Below are positions 1 to 9,226 of a stretch of DNA of 64,000 nucleotides, piece after piece. Position 1 is the stretch's first letter, and the number at the start of each line of letters is the position of its first letter. Where the stretch lies: positions 38,708-102,707 of the forward strand of contig DBCS01000010.1 of assembly GCA_002293185.1 (NCBI GenBank), given 5' to 3'. The DNA is from Flavobacteriales bacterium UBA952. Lineage in GTDB: Bacteria > Bacteroidota > Bacteroidia > Flavobacteriales_D > Crocinitomicaceae. Made by a program: the position numbers and the translations under genes. Under the pieces are notes generated by a model, which worked only from the letters and a program-made list of their open reading frames with translations, did not search any database and had not been told where the DNA came from.

Positions 1-330
1 GCAGGCACTATTTCTAAAAAATTAGGGCCCGTGCTCAAAAGAGTCTACGAACAAATGGCCGAACCCAAATGGGTTTTGTCTGTTGGCGCTTGCGCTTGTT
101 CTGGTGGTATTTTCGATACCTACTCCGTTTTGCAAGGCATTGACCGCATTATACCTGTAGATGTTTATGTGCCAGGTTGCCCGCCGCGCCCAGAGCAAAT
201 CATCGAAGGCGTCATGAATATTCATGAATTGGTAAAGAAAGAATCCAATCGCAGACGTTACTCCGAAGAATACAAGCATTTGTTGGGTACCTACCAAATC
301 GATATCGATCAGCATGGAGAAGCTAAATAA
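1..330 (+). CDS. nuoB: NADH-quinone oxidoreductase subunit B, C-terminal part (5' end outside window)
   Basis: This is the C-terminal part of the complex I subunit that carries iron-sulfur cluster N2, which passes electrons to quinone at the joint between the peripheral and membrane arms. The frame is open from base 1, so the start lies upstream. Visible are the GACACSGG stretch and the VPGCPPRPEQ motif, both holding cluster cysteines. It overlaps nuoC by 17 bp and opens the visible part of a nuo operon that runs to 11957. Family identity is firm from the motifs and from the gene order. Confidence 0.95.
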   Translation, partial: AGTISKKLGPVLKRVYEQMAEPKWVLSVGACACSGGIFDTYSVLQGIDRIIPVDVYVPGCPPRPEQIIEGVMNIHELVKKESNRRRYSEEYKHLLGTYQIDIDQHGEAK

Positions 331-835
331 TCAAGATTTTTTATCAGCTGTTCAGGCTGCTTTTGGCGCTGATGTTTTGGCCCATGAAGAGGCATTCGGC
401 ATGCTCAACATAGAGCTGTCGCCCGCGCGTATTCACGAAGCCATTCAATGGTTGCAGCAGCACCAAGATTTGAGCGTCAATTACCTCACCAACATTGCTG
501 GTGTGCATTACCCAGAAGCAGTAGGTAGAGAATTTGCGGTTGTATACCAATTGCATTCCTGGAAACACAACCTTCGCTTGCGCATCAAAGGCTACCTTCC
601 AAAAGACAAGCTCCACATTGCCACCATCACGGACCTCTTTGCCGGAGCAAACTGGATGGAACGCGAGACCTATGATTTCTTTGGTATCATTTTCGATGGG
701 CATCCAGACCTCCGACGCATCCTCAACATGGACGATATGGACTACTTTCCCATGCGTAAAGAATACGTACTCGAAGATGCCACCCGCGAAGACAAAGACG
801 ACAGATTTTTCGGACGCAATAACAACGAACTATGA
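314..835 (+). CDS. nuoC: NADH-quinone oxidoreductase subunit C
   Basis: A 173-residue peripheral-arm subunit of complex I (30 kDa subunit family). The C-terminal half carries the family signature around residues 110-150: RETYDFFGIIFDGHP followed by DLRRILNMDDMDYFPMRKEY. It is a separate protein, not fused to NuoD as in Escherichia coli. The ATG at 314 lies inside the end of nuoB, and the stop codon overlaps the nuoD start as ATGA, so translation of the two is probably coupled. Confidence 0.95.
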   Translation: MEKLNNQDFLSAVQAAFGADVLAHEEAFGMLNIELSPARIHEAIQWLQQHQDLSVNYLTNIAGVHYPEAVGREFAVVYQLHSWKHNLRLRIKGYLPKDKLHIATITDLFAGANWMERETYDFFGIIFDGHPDLRRILNMDDMDYFPMRKEYVLEDATREDKDDRFFGRNNNEL

Positions 836-2037
836 GCCAAGAAATAAAAGATGTTTTGCAGGCCGCAGACCCCGCAAATGTTGCAACCATTAACTTTGGT
901 CCGACTCACCCCTCTACGCATGGTATTTTTCAAAATATCTTAAAAGTAGATGGCGAAAAAATCATTTCCTCAGAGCAAACCGTTGGCTACATTCACCGCG
1001 CTTTTGAAAAATTAGCAGAGCGCCGACCTTACAACCAAATAACTACTATTACCGACCGCCTCAACTACTGCTCCTCGCCAATCAATAATATCGGTTGGGA
1101 AATGACCGTAGAGAAACTCATCGGCGTCGAGATTCCAAAGCGCGTACAATACATGCGTGTGATCATGATGGAACTTGCACGTATTGCCGATCACCTCATT
1201 TGTAATTCTGTGATTGGCGTTGATGCCGGCGCCCTCACCTCCTTCTTTTATCCGTTCTCCGAGCGCGAAAAAATCTACGAGCTTTACGAAGAAATAAGTG
1301 GCGCTCGCCTCACTACCAACATGGGTCGTATTGGCGGTTTTGAGCGCGATTTCACCCCTGTTTTTCATCAAAAGTTACAATCCTTCTTAAAGACCTTTCC
1401 AAAGGCTTTCGAAGAATTCGATAGCATGCTTGCACGCAACCGCATCTTCATGGACCGAACCAAAGGGGCTGGTCCAATTTCTGCCGAACGCGCACTCTCC
1501 TATTCTTTTTCAGGACCGAACTTACGAGCAGCAGGCGTAGACTACGACGTTCGCGTCATGAGTCCTTACTCCTCCTACGAAGATTTTGATTTCACCATTC
1601 CTGTTGGCGTTAACGGCGATACCTACGACCGCTTTATGGTTCGTCAAGAAGAAATCCGTCAAAGTATCCGCATTATCGAGCAGGCATACAAAAACTTACC
1701 AGAAGGAGATTACAAAGCAGATTTACCTGATTTCTACCTGCCGCCAAAAGAAGACGTTTACAACAATATGGAAGCACTCATCTATCATTTCAAAATTGTG
1801 ATGGGAGAAACCGAACTACCAGTTGGAGAAGTATATCATGCTGTGGAAGGTGGCAACGGAGAGCTCGGCTTTTATCTAATTTCTGATGGTGGCCGCACAC
1901 CGTATCGTCTCCAATTCAGAAGACCTTGTTTTATTTATTACCAAGCATATCCAGAAATGATCAAAGGACTACCAATTTCAGATGCCGTTCTGACTTTAAG
2001 TAGTATTAACGTTATTGCAGGAGAACTAGACGCCTAA
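832..2037 (+). CDS. nuoD: NADH-quinone oxidoreductase subunit D
   Basis: A 401-residue 49-kDa-type subunit that forms the quinone pocket with NuoB. It shows the N-terminal FGPTHPSTHG motif, the YIHRAFEKLAERRPY segment, and the conserved block near residues 360-380 containing RRPCFIYYQAYPEM. Length matches stand-alone NuoD proteins. The extreme C-terminus reads SSINVIAGELDA; many family members have DPVLGEIDR there, and this one keeps the GE-D core. The start ATG overlaps the nuoC stop, and nuoE begins one base after the stop. Confidence 0.95.
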   Translation: MSQEIKDVLQAADPANVATINFGPTHPSTHGIFQNILKVDGEKIISSEQTVGYIHRAFEKLAERRPYNQITTITDRLNYCSSPINNIGWEMTVEKLIGVEIPKRVQYMRVIMMELARIADHLICNSVIGVDAGALTSFFYPFSEREKIYELYEEISGARLTTNMGRIGGFERDFTPVFHQKLQSFLKTFPKAFEEFDSMLARNRIFMDRTKGAGPISAERALSYSFSGPNLRAAGVDYDVRVMSPYSSYEDFDFTIPVGVNGDTYDRFMVRQEEIRQSIRIIEQAYKNLPEGDYKADLPDFYLPPKEDVYNNMEALIYHFKIVMGETELPVGEVYHAVEGGNGELGFYLISDGGRTPYRLQFRRPCFIYYQAYPEMIKGLPISDAVLTLSSINVIAGELDA

Positions 2038-2038
2038 T

Positions 2039-2566
2039 ATGAAAGCAGATCACCCACAAGCAGTCAATGAAGCACCAATAGATTTCAGTGCTGCAACCAT
2101 GGCCGAAATGAATCGCGTCATTGGTCTTTTTCCAGAAGGAAAAGAAAAGAGCGCCATTTTGAGTATGCTCCATTTAGTGCAAGACGAATTAGGATGGGTA
2201 AGCGTTGGGGCCATGAACCGCGTTGCTCAAATTCTAAATATAGAAGCTATTGAAGTGTACGAGGTAGCAACTTTCTACACGATGTTCCATCTAAACCCAG
2301 TGGGTAAAAACGTTTTGGAAGTGTGCCGCACTGGGCCTTGCCAATTGGTTGGTTCTGATGACCTCATTGCTTATATCGAAGAAAAACTAGAGATTAAAGT
2401 TGGCCAAACCACCATAGATGGCCTGTTTACACTAAAAACAGTAGAGTGCTTAGGGGCATGCGGTTATGCGCCAATGCTCATGTGCAAATATCAATTTTAC
2501 GAACGTCTCACGAAAGAAAAAGTAAACGAAATGCTCGACGCCATGCGCGAGGCCTCCAAATCTTAA
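2039..2566 (+). CDS. nuoE: NADH-quinone oxidoreductase subunit E
   Basis: A 175-residue thioredoxin-fold subunit with one [2Fe-2S] cluster (N1a), part of the NADH-oxidising module. The cluster cysteines are seen in CRTGPCQLVG and CLGACGYAPM. The helical N-terminal part contains ILSMLHLVQDELGWVS, typical of the family, followed by the EVYEVATFYTMFHL motif. It sits between nuoD and nuoF with minimal spacing. Confidence 0.94.
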   Translation: MKADHPQAVNEAPIDFSAATMAEMNRVIGLFPEGKEKSAILSMLHLVQDELGWVSVGAMNRVAQILNIEAIEVYEVATFYTMFHLNPVGKNVLEVCRTGPCQLVGSDDLIAYIEEKLEIKVGQTTIDGLFTLKTVECLGACGYAPMLMCKYQFYERLTKEKVNEMLDAMREASKS

Positions 2567-2570
2567 TCTA

Positions 2571-3911
2571 ATGGCAAGAAAACTACTTATCGAACACGCA
2601 GCAGTTCCTGGTATTACCACTTATGAGGTTTACCGCAAGCACGGCGGTTATGCCTCAGTAGAAAAAGCGCTCAAAACCATGAGCCCAGAAGAGGTTGTGG
2701 AAGAAGTGAAGAAATCCGGCTTGCGAGGCCGTGGAGGCGCAGGTTTTCCGACCGGCATGAAATGGTCTTTTTTAGCCAAACCAGAAGGTGTAGAACGCCA
2801 TCTTGTTTGCAATGCCGATGAGTCTGAACCAGGCACATTCAAAGACCGCTACCTCATGGAGAAATTGCCACACCTACTCATTGAAGGCATGATCACCTCC
2901 AGCTACGCACTAGGAGCACGCCGCTCCTATATTTATATCCGCGGCGAATTCATGTATATCCTGCGCATCCTTGAAAAAGCAATAGCTGAAGCCTATGCAA
3001 ATGGCATGCTAGGCAAAAATATTCTAGGTTCAGGTTACGACCTCGACCTCGTCGTTACGCCTGGCGGCGGCGCATACATCTGCGGAGAAGAAACCGCACT
3101 TATCGAATCTTTAGAAGGAAAACGTGGAAACCCTCGAATGAAACCACCTTTCCCCGCTGTTAAAGGACTTTGGGGCAACCCAACAGTTGTCAACAATGTA
3201 GAATCTATTGCCGCAGTCGTTCCTATTGTCAATGAAGGTGGCGAAGCTTATGCGGCTATTGGTATTGAACGTTCTACCGGTACCAAATTGATATCTACCA
3301 GCGGTAATCTAGTGCGCCCTGGCGTATATGAAATTGAGCTTGGGCTTTCAGTAGAAGAGTTTATCTACGGTGACGACTACTGCCGAGGCATTGCCAATGG
3401 TAAAAAACTGAAGGCTTGCGTACCAGGTGGATCATCTGTTCCAATCTTACCGCACTATTTAGTGACCAAAACCGCCGCTGGTACAGACCGACTCATGACT
3501 TACGAAAGTTTGGCAGATGGTGGTTTTGCAAGCGGATCTATGCTTGGTTCAGGAGGTTTTATTGTTTTTGATGAAGACCAATGTATTGTGCGCAATACTT
3601 GGAACTTTGCACGTTTCTATGCACATGAATCTTGCGGGCAGTGTTCACCATGCAGAGAAGGTACCGGCTGGATGGAAAAAGTACTCTACCGCCTAGAACA
3701 TGGCAATGGTACGCTCGAAGACATCAGCCTACTTGAAGAGATCAATAAAAAAATTGAGGGCAATACCATTTGCCCATTGGGTGACGCCGCCGCTTGGCCC
3801 GTTGCCGCTGCCATACGCCATTTTAGAGATGAATTCGAATGGCATGTAAAGTCTCCACAAGAGGCGCAAACTAGAAATTATGGTTTAATCCAAGTTCCGC
3901 TTGAAGCTTAG
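2571..3911 (+). CDS. nuoF: NADH-quinone oxidoreductase subunit F (NADH/FMN-binding)
   Basis: A 446-residue subunit that oxidises NADH through FMN and holds one [4Fe-4S] cluster (N3). Visible motifs are GLRGRGGAGFPTGMKW for FMN/NADH binding, CNADESEPGTFKDR, YICGEETALIESLEG, an SLBB-like middle, and the C-terminal cluster motif SCGQCSPCREG with the distal Cys in NTICPLGDA. Length is normal. Four bases separate nuoF from the nuoG start ATG. Confidence 0.96.
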   Translation: MARKLLIEHAAVPGITTYEVYRKHGGYASVEKALKTMSPEEVVEEVKKSGLRGRGGAGFPTGMKWSFLAKPEGVERHLVCNADESEPGTFKDRYLMEKLPHLLIEGMITSSYALGARRSYIYIRGEFMYILRILEKAIAEAYANGMLGKNILGSGYDLDLVVTPGGGAYICGEETALIESLEGKRGNPRMKPPFPAVKGLWGNPTVVNNVESIAAVVPIVNEGGEAYAAIGIERSTGTKLISTSGNLVRPGVYEIELGLSVEEFIYGDDYCRGIANGKKLKACVPGGSSVPILPHYLVTKTAAGTDRLMTYESLADGGFASGSMLGSGGFIVFDEDQCIVRNTWNFARFYAHESCGQCSPCREGTGWMEKVLYRLEHGNGTLEDISLLEEINKKIEGNTICPLGDAAAWPVAAAIRHFRDEFEWHVKSPQEAQTRNYGLIQVPLEA

Positions 3912-3915
3912 TCCT

Positions 3916-4878
3916 ATGATAAAAGTAACTATTGACGACGTCGAAATCGAAGTAGCACAAGGTACTACCATCCTTAATGCTGCACGTCAGGCCGGTGGAG
4001 ACATCGTGCCACCGGCCATGTGCTACTACAGCAAACTTCCTGGAACGGGTGGTAAATGTCGTACTTGTTTGGTTGAGGTGGCCGCCGGATCCACTGCAGA
4101 TCCAAGACCCATGCCTAAATTAGTCGCATCTTGCTCTACCCCAGCAATGGATGGCATGATCGTCAAAAACAAAACATCTGAGCGCGTTCAGACCAACCGT
4201 GGTGGTGTGGTAGAATTTTTGTTAGTGAATCATCCGCTAGATTGCCCCATTTGCGACCAAGCAGGAGAATGCCACCTACAAGACCTCGGCTATGAACATG
4301 GTTCGGCAAAAACACGTTACCGAGAAGAACGCCGCACCTTTAGCCCTATTGATATCGGCAACAAGATTAAACTCCACATGAACCGCTGCATCTTATGCTA
4401 TCGTTGTGTGGCTGTGGCCAATCAACTTACCGACAAACGCGTACACGGCGTATTGCACCGTGGCGAGCACGCCGAAATCTCGACCTACATCGAAAATGCC
4501 ATCGACAACGACTTCTCAGGTAACATGATAGACGTTTGCCCGGTAGGTGCGCTTACTGATCAAACTTTTCGCTTTAAATCAAGGGTTTGGTTCCTGAAGC
4601 CCTACGAAGCAGAGTGCGGCTGCGACAAATGCTCCGGAAAAGCAGTTGTCTGGATGTTTGGTAATGAAATTTTCCGCGTTACGGCTCGCAAAGACAAATA
4701 CGGAGAAGTAGAAACCATTGAAGACAAAACCGCCTGGATTTGTAATGACTGCCGTTACGACAAAAAGGATCCGAGCAAATGGAATCTTATCGGCCCACGC
4801 AAAATAGACCGCCATTCCGTTATTTCGCAAGGAAAATACGCCACCAAAAACGACAATAATCCCAAACTAATTCGCTAA
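3916..4878 (+). CDS. nuoG: NADH-quinone oxidoreductase subunit G, short form with iron-sulfur domains only
   Basis: About 320 residues, against 700 or more for the long proteobacterial NuoG; it stops after the iron-sulfur part and has no molybdopterin-oxidoreductase domain. It shows an N-terminal ferredoxin-like [2Fe-2S] domain (GKCRTCLVEV), the HPLDCPICDQAGEC motif, the CILCYRCV...DVCPVGALTD cluster, and a distal CGCDKC...CNDC cysteine group. ATG at 3916 was preferred to an in-frame TTG at 3901 because the latter lies inside nuoF. Short NuoG proteins are, to my knowledge, usual in Flavobacteria, so this is not a broken gene. Confidence 0.9.
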   Translation: MIKVTIDDVEIEVAQGTTILNAARQAGGDIVPPAMCYYSKLPGTGGKCRTCLVEVAAGSTADPRPMPKLVASCSTPAMDGMIVKNKTSERVQTNRGGVVEFLLVNHPLDCPICDQAGECHLQDLGYEHGSAKTRYREERRTFSPIDIGNKIKLHMNRCILCYRCVAVANQLTDKRVHGVLHRGEHAEISTYIENAIDNDFSGNMIDVCPVGALTDQTFRFKSRVWFLKPYEAECGCDKCSGKAVVWMFGNEIFRVTARKDKYGEVETIEDKTAWICNDCRYDKKDPSKWNLIGPRKIDRHSVISQGKYATKNDNNPKLIR

Positions 4879-5903
4879 TGGACACCGCGTTGCTCATCGA
4901 AAAATCTATCCTTGTTTTGTTGCTTTTCCTTGTGTCACTCGGAGCAGCAGCCTACATGACCTACTTTGAACGCAAATTAGCTGCCTGGATTCAAGACCGC
5001 GTTGGTCCTGATCGCGCCGGGCCGTTCGGTATTTTACAGCCAATAGCCGACGGGGTCAAAATGTTTTTAAAAGAGGACTTTATTCCAGCCAAAGCCGATA
5101 AGTGGTTATTTATTATTGGGCCCGGAATCGCCATGTTTACAGCGCTTATTACCAGTGCTGTTGTGCCATGGGGGCCTAAACTACATCTTTTTGGCCGCGA
5201 TATTGCCTTACAAGTTGCCGATATCAACATCGGAATTCTATATGTTTTTGGTGTACTCTCTGTTGGTGTTTATGGCATCATGATCGGGGGTTGGGCATCA
5301 AATAACAAATATTCCCTCTACGGGGCTATTCGTGCAAGTTCTCAAATGATTTCTTACGAATTGGCCATGGGTGTTTCGGCTATTACAATTGTCCTGCTAT
5401 CTGGCTCGCTTAGTTTGAACGATATCGTTACCCAGCAAAGTGGCGTTTGGAATGTATTTTATCAACCCGTTGCTTTTTTCATCTTTTTCGTATGCGCCTT
5501 GGCAGAATTAAACCGTGCACCATTTGACCTTCCCGAATGTGAATCGGAACTTGTTGGTGGCTACCATACCGAATACAGTTCCATGAAGCTTGGTTTGTAC
5601 CTATTTGCCGAATACACCTCTATGTTTGTATCGTCTGCCATTATGGCCATCTTGTTTTTTGGGGGTTACAACTTTCCTGGCATGAGTCATTTTAGCGGAA
5701 ACACACTTGCTATTATAGGAATCGCAGCCTTTGCGATCAAAATTTTTATTTTCATTTTTGTGATCATGTGGATTCGTTGGACAATCCCGCGCTTCCGCTT
5801 TGATCAACTCATGCACTTAGGATGGAAAACACTCCTTCCGCTCTCACTCATTAATTTATTAATCACCGGTCTGGTCATCGCGTTTAAAAACGGGTGGTTC
5901 TAA
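4878..5903 (+). CDS. nuoH: NADH-quinone oxidoreductase subunit H
   Basis: A 341-residue multi-pass membrane subunit that lines the quinone tunnel. The first helix is followed by the family stretch RVGPDRAGPFGILQPIADG (residues about 41-59). The matrix-side acidic loop LAELNRAPFDLPECESELVG is intact. The start codon shares one base with the nuoG stop (TAATG). Eight hydrophobic segments can be traced. Confidence 0.96.
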   Translation: MDTALLIEKSILVLLLFLVSLGAAAYMTYFERKLAAWIQDRVGPDRAGPFGILQPIADGVKMFLKEDFIPAKADKWLFIIGPGIAMFTALITSAVVPWGPKLHLFGRDIALQVADINIGILYVFGVLSVGVYGIMIGGWASNNKYSLYGAIRASSQMISYELAMGVSAITIVLLSGSLSLNDIVTQQSGVWNVFYQPVAFFIFFVCALAELNRAPFDLPECESELVGGYHTEYSSMKLGLYLFAEYTSMFVSSAIMAILFFGGYNFPGMSHFSGNTLAIIGIAAFAIKIFIFIFVIMWIRWTIPRFRFDQLMHLGWKTLLPLSLINLLITGLVIAFKNGWF

Positions 5904-5918
5904 ATTACAGTTCTCATT

Positions 5919-6461
5919 ATGGAAAGTCTAACCAATCGCAAAAAAGTAGTTTCTGACAAACCCATGACCTTGTGGGAGAAAGCTTACTTACCAGCCATCA
6001 TCAGCGGCATGATGACCACCATGCGCCACATGTTCCGCAAGCGTAAAACCATCAAATATCCCGAAGAAACACGCGAGTTTGCGCCAGTCTACAGAGGGCA
6101 ACACGTATTAAAACGAGACGAACAAGGTCGAGAAAACTGCACGGCCTGTGGCCTTTGCGCTGTGGCTTGCCCAGCAGAAGCCATTACCATGACTTCCGCA
6201 GAGCGCGAACGCGGACAAGAGCAACTCTATCGCGAAGAAAAATATGCAGCCACCTATGAAATCAATATGTTGCGTTGTATTTTCTGCGGCTTGTGTGAAG
6301 AAGCTTGTCCGAAAGAAGCAATCTTTTTAACAGATCGTTTGGTTCCTACCTTTTTTGAGCGCGATAACTTCATTTACGGAAAAGACAAACTAGTTGAAAC
6401 ACTAGATGAGCGCATCGATATCACCACCAGACAACACACCGGTAAACGTTCCCAAATATGA
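5919..6461 (+). CDS. nuoI: NADH-quinone oxidoreductase subunit I (8Fe-8S ferredoxin)
   Basis: A 180-residue ferredoxin-like subunit with two [4Fe-4S] clusters that link NuoG to NuoB. The two motifs are CTACGLCAVACPAEAI and CIFCGLCEEACPKEAI, about 50 residues apart. The N-terminal basic amphipathic stretch is typical for docking to the membrane arm. The stop overlaps the nuoJ start as ATGA. Confidence 0.95.
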   Translation: MESLTNRKKVVSDKPMTLWEKAYLPAIISGMMTTMRHMFRKRKTIKYPEETREFAPVYRGQHVLKRDEQGRENCTACGLCAVACPAEAITMTSAERERGQEQLYREEKYAATYEINMLRCIFCGLCEEACPKEAIFLTDRLVPTFFERDNFIYGKDKLVETLDERIDITTRQHTGKRSQI

Positions 6462-6970
6462 GTTTACAGATTATATCCATCATTCTAGGAAGCCTTACTT
6501 TGGCATCGGCACTTATGGTTGTGCTCAGTAAGCATCCGATTCGTAGCGTCATTTATTTGGTCGTTACTTTTTTCTTTATTACCTCCATGTATATCATGAT
6601 GAACGCTCAGTTTTTGGCCATTGTCAATATGATTGTATACGCTGGTGCTATTATGGTACTCTTTTTGTTTGTGTTAATGCTCCTCAATTTAAACAAAGAA
6701 ATGGAGCCAATGAACGCTAAAGGCGCTCAAATTGCTGCTTTTATTGCAGGTGGCTCGTTATTTCTTGTACTCATAACGGCACTTAAAGACACACTTATTC
6801 TGGGTCAAACCTACCGTCAACAAGACAACAGTATCGGACTTGTGAAAGAACTCGGGAACCTGCTGTTCACAAAGTACGTGGTGGCCTTTGAGCTCACTTC
6901 AATTCTATTTATTGCGGCCATGGTTGGTGCCATATTGTTGGCTAAACGCGAAAAACAAATCATCGAATAA
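6458..6970 (+). CDS. nuoJ: NADH-quinone oxidoreductase subunit J
   Basis: A 170-residue membrane subunit with five predicted helices. The third helix region IVNMIVYAGAIMVLFLFVLML is the conserved NuoJ signature. It lies between nuoI and nuoK in the standard order, and one base separates its stop from the nuoK start. Confidence 0.93.
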   Translation: MSLQIISIILGSLTLASALMVVLSKHPIRSVIYLVVTFFFITSMYIMMNAQFLAIVNMIVYAGAIMVLFLFVLMLLNLNKEMEPMNAKGAQIAAFIAGGSLFLVLITALKDTLILGQTYRQQDNSIGLVKELGNLLFTKYVVAFELTSILFIAAMVGAILLAKREKQIIE

Positions 6971-6971
6971 T

Positions 6972-7295
6972 ATGCAAGCAGCCTCTAGTATCGGAACCTC
7001 CCTCGATTTCTTTCTCTTTGTTTCTTTTGCACTCTTTACAATTGGTGCAATTGGAGCAATGACACGTAAAAACATGATTGTTCTGCTCATGTGCATTGAA
7101 CTCATGCTCAATGCTGTCAACCTTATGCTCGTAACGTTTTCTACCTACTACGGCAACGGCGACGCACAAATATTCGTGTTTTTCACGATGGTAGTGGCCG
7201 CTGCAGAGGCAACAGTAGGACTATCGATCATCATTATGGCATACCGCAATCTCAAGTCTATCGATATTGACATGTACAATAAACTCAAAAACTAA
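6972..7295 (+). CDS. nuoK: NADH-quinone oxidoreductase subunit K
   Basis: A 107-residue, three-helix membrane subunit related to MrpC. The buried glutamates needed for proton transfer are present in CIELMLNAVNLMLV and AAAEATVGLSI. ATG at 6972 gives the normal family length; an in-frame ATG at 6888 would add 28 residues from within nuoJ and was not used. Confidence 0.93.
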   Translation: MQAASSIGTSLDFFLFVSFALFTIGAIGAMTRKNMIVLLMCIELMLNAVNLMLVTFSTYYGNGDAQIFVFFTMVVAAAEATVGLSIIIMAYRNLKSIDIDMYNKLKN

Positions 7296-7297
7296 CA

Positions 7298-9226
7298 ATG
7301 GCTAAAGACCTGACGCTTCTTCTCCTCCTTGCGCTACCTCTTCTTGGTTTTGCAGTCAACGGACTCTTCGGCAAAAGACTGCCAAAAATAATAGTAGGCA
7401 GTTTGGCTACTGGCTTAGTATTTACTGCTTTTTTATTAGCCACTAGCTTATTTTCTGGCTTGCACGGCACTCAAATTGTTCATTTGTTCAACATCATTGA
7501 CTTTGATCAATTACAAATCAATGCCTCTTTTCAAATAGATGCCTTGTCTGTCTGGATGACACTTATCATAACGGGTATAGGTTCACTCATTCATCTATTT
7601 TCAATGGGCTATATGAGCCACGATGAAGGCTATCATAAATTCTTTACCTACCTGAATTTATTTATTTTCTCCATGCTACTATTGGTGCTTGGTTCCAATT
7701 ACTTTGTCTTGTTTTTTGGTTGGGAAGGCGTCGGTATGTGTTCTTATTTATTGATCAGCTTCCATTACAATGATGCACAAAAAGGCTTGGCCAACAGCCT
7801 CGCAGGTAGAAAAGCATTTATCATGAATCGGATTGGTGATGTCGGCTTATTACTCGCCTTATTTATGCTACTTGGTCAGTTCAATACCCTAGAATTTCTT
7901 AAAATAGGTGCAGCAGTACAGCAAAATACCGCACTACAAGGAGGCGCAATGTTTTTTATCACCTTGAGCTTGTTTATTGCTGCAACGGGAAAGAGTGCGC
8001 AAATCCCTCTTTTTACATGGCTTCCCGATGCCATGGCAGGCCCTACGCCAGTTTCTGCGCTCATACACGCAGCAACAATGGTTACAGCCGGTATTTACCT
8101 CACGGTAAGATCCAATTTCTTATTTGAACTTGCTCCGTTCACTAAAGATATCATGCTTTATGTAGGGCTTGCTACAACATTATTTGCTGCATTCATGGCC
8201 CTGCGTCAAAACGATATCAAAAAAGTACTCGCTTACTCTACTGTTTCACAACTAGGGCTTATGTTTGTGGCACTTGGTTTTGGCGCTTACACAGTTGCAC
8301 TTTTCCATGTTACCACACACGCTTTCTTTAAAGCACTCCTCTTTTTAGGTTCGGGCTCGGTCATTCACGGAATGCACGAAGAACAAGACATCCGAAAAAT
8401 GGGTGGTTTGGCTAAACTGATGCCCGTTACCCACTTTACATTTCTAATTGGTACCATGGCTATTTCGGGAATTCCTTTGCTTTCCGGCTTTTTCTCCAAA
8501 GATGAAATCATGGCGCAAGCTTTACATCATAACACTTTTGTATACGTAGTGTTAGTCCTTGCAGTGACTATGACCGCCATCTATATGTTTAGATTGTATT
8601 TTCTCACCTTCCATGGCGCTTTTCGAGGTGGTGAGGCCCTCAAAAGCAAAGTCCACGAAAGTGGCCTCAGCATGACCCTACCATTGATTCTCTTGGCGGT
8701 GCTTTCCATTTTTGGTGGATTGCTCAACCTACCAGGCTTGTTCTTCAAAGGGGCTGCGCATTGGTTTGATCATTACCTCAGCCATAGCACTTTTGGTTTA
8801 TCTGAGGTGCACAATGTACACCTCGACTTCAATACCTCAATCGGACTCATGCTCTTTGCCAGTGCCGTTGCAATTGGCGTTATGATTTGGGCTTACCTCA
8901 ATTATGCCAAAAAAGGGGCGCTTGCCAAAGAAGATGCTGCACTCAGCGGATGGGAACGTTTGTCAGCACAAAAATTATACATCGATGAAATTTACCATGC
9001 GGTCTTTGTCAGGCCACTACTCGCTTTTTCAGATTTTATCGGCAAGGTGGTTGACATTCAAATGCTGCGCAATGGTATTTATGCCCTAGCCGATGGTATT
9101 CTTTATTCGGCCAACCTCACGCGCAAATGGCAAACAGGTTTCTTGAGTAGCTATCTCTTTTGGATGATCTTTGGCCTGATAACTTTTATTGCTTATTACA
9201 TTTTAAAACTTTCAGTTTGGCACTAA
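7298..9226 (+). CDS. nuoL: NADH-quinone oxidoreductase subunit L (antiporter-like)
   Basis: A 642-residue distal proton-pumping subunit with about 16 helices. Characteristic motifs are GWEGVGMCSYLLISF, LPDAMAGPTPVSALIHAAT and HAFFKALLFLGSGSVIHG. The C-terminal lateral helix and anchor are present (about residues 540-640). The 3' end overlaps the beginning of nuoM. Confidence 0.95.
   Translation: MAKDLTLLLLLALPLLGFAVNGLFGKRLPKIIVGSLATGLVFTAFLLATSLFSGLHGTQIVHLFNIIDFDQLQINASFQIDALSVWMTLIITGIGSLIHLFSMGYMSHDEGYHKFFTYLNLFIFSMLLLVLGSNYFVLFFGWEGVGMCSYLLISFHYNDAQKGLANSLAGRKAFIMNRIGDVGLLLALFMLLGQFNTLEFLKIGAAVQQNTALQGGAMFFITLSLFIAATGKSAQIPLFTWLPDAMAGPTPVSALIHAATMVTAGIYLTVRSNFLFELAPFTKDIMLYVGLATTLFAAFMALRQNDIKKVLAYSTVSQLGLMFVALGFGAYTVALFHVTTHAFFKALLFLGSGSVIHGMHEEQDIRKMGGLAKLMPVTHFTFLIGTMAISGIPLLSGFFSKDEIMAQALHHNTFVYVVLVLAVTMTAIYMFRLYFLTFHGAFRGGEALKSKVHESGLSMTLPLILLAVLSIFGGLLNLPGLFFKGAAHWFDHYLSHSTFGLSEVHNVHLDFNTSIGLMLFASAVAIGVMIWAYLNYAKKGALAKEDAALSGWERLSAQKLYIDEIYHAVFVRPLLAFSDFIGKVVDIQMLRNGIYALADGILYSANLTRKWQTGFLSSYLFWMIFGLITFIAYYILKLSVWH

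Noticed and set aside
3916..4878. nuoG as a truncated pseudogene
   Set aside because: All iron-sulfur motifs are intact and the gene is tightly packed between nuoF and nuoH; the short form is known from Flavobacteria.
9160..9216. ATG at 9160 as the start of nuoM
   Set aside because: It would add 19 residues of polar, non-family sequence that is simply nuoL read in another frame; the TTG at 9217 fits the family N-terminus better. Not fully excluded.
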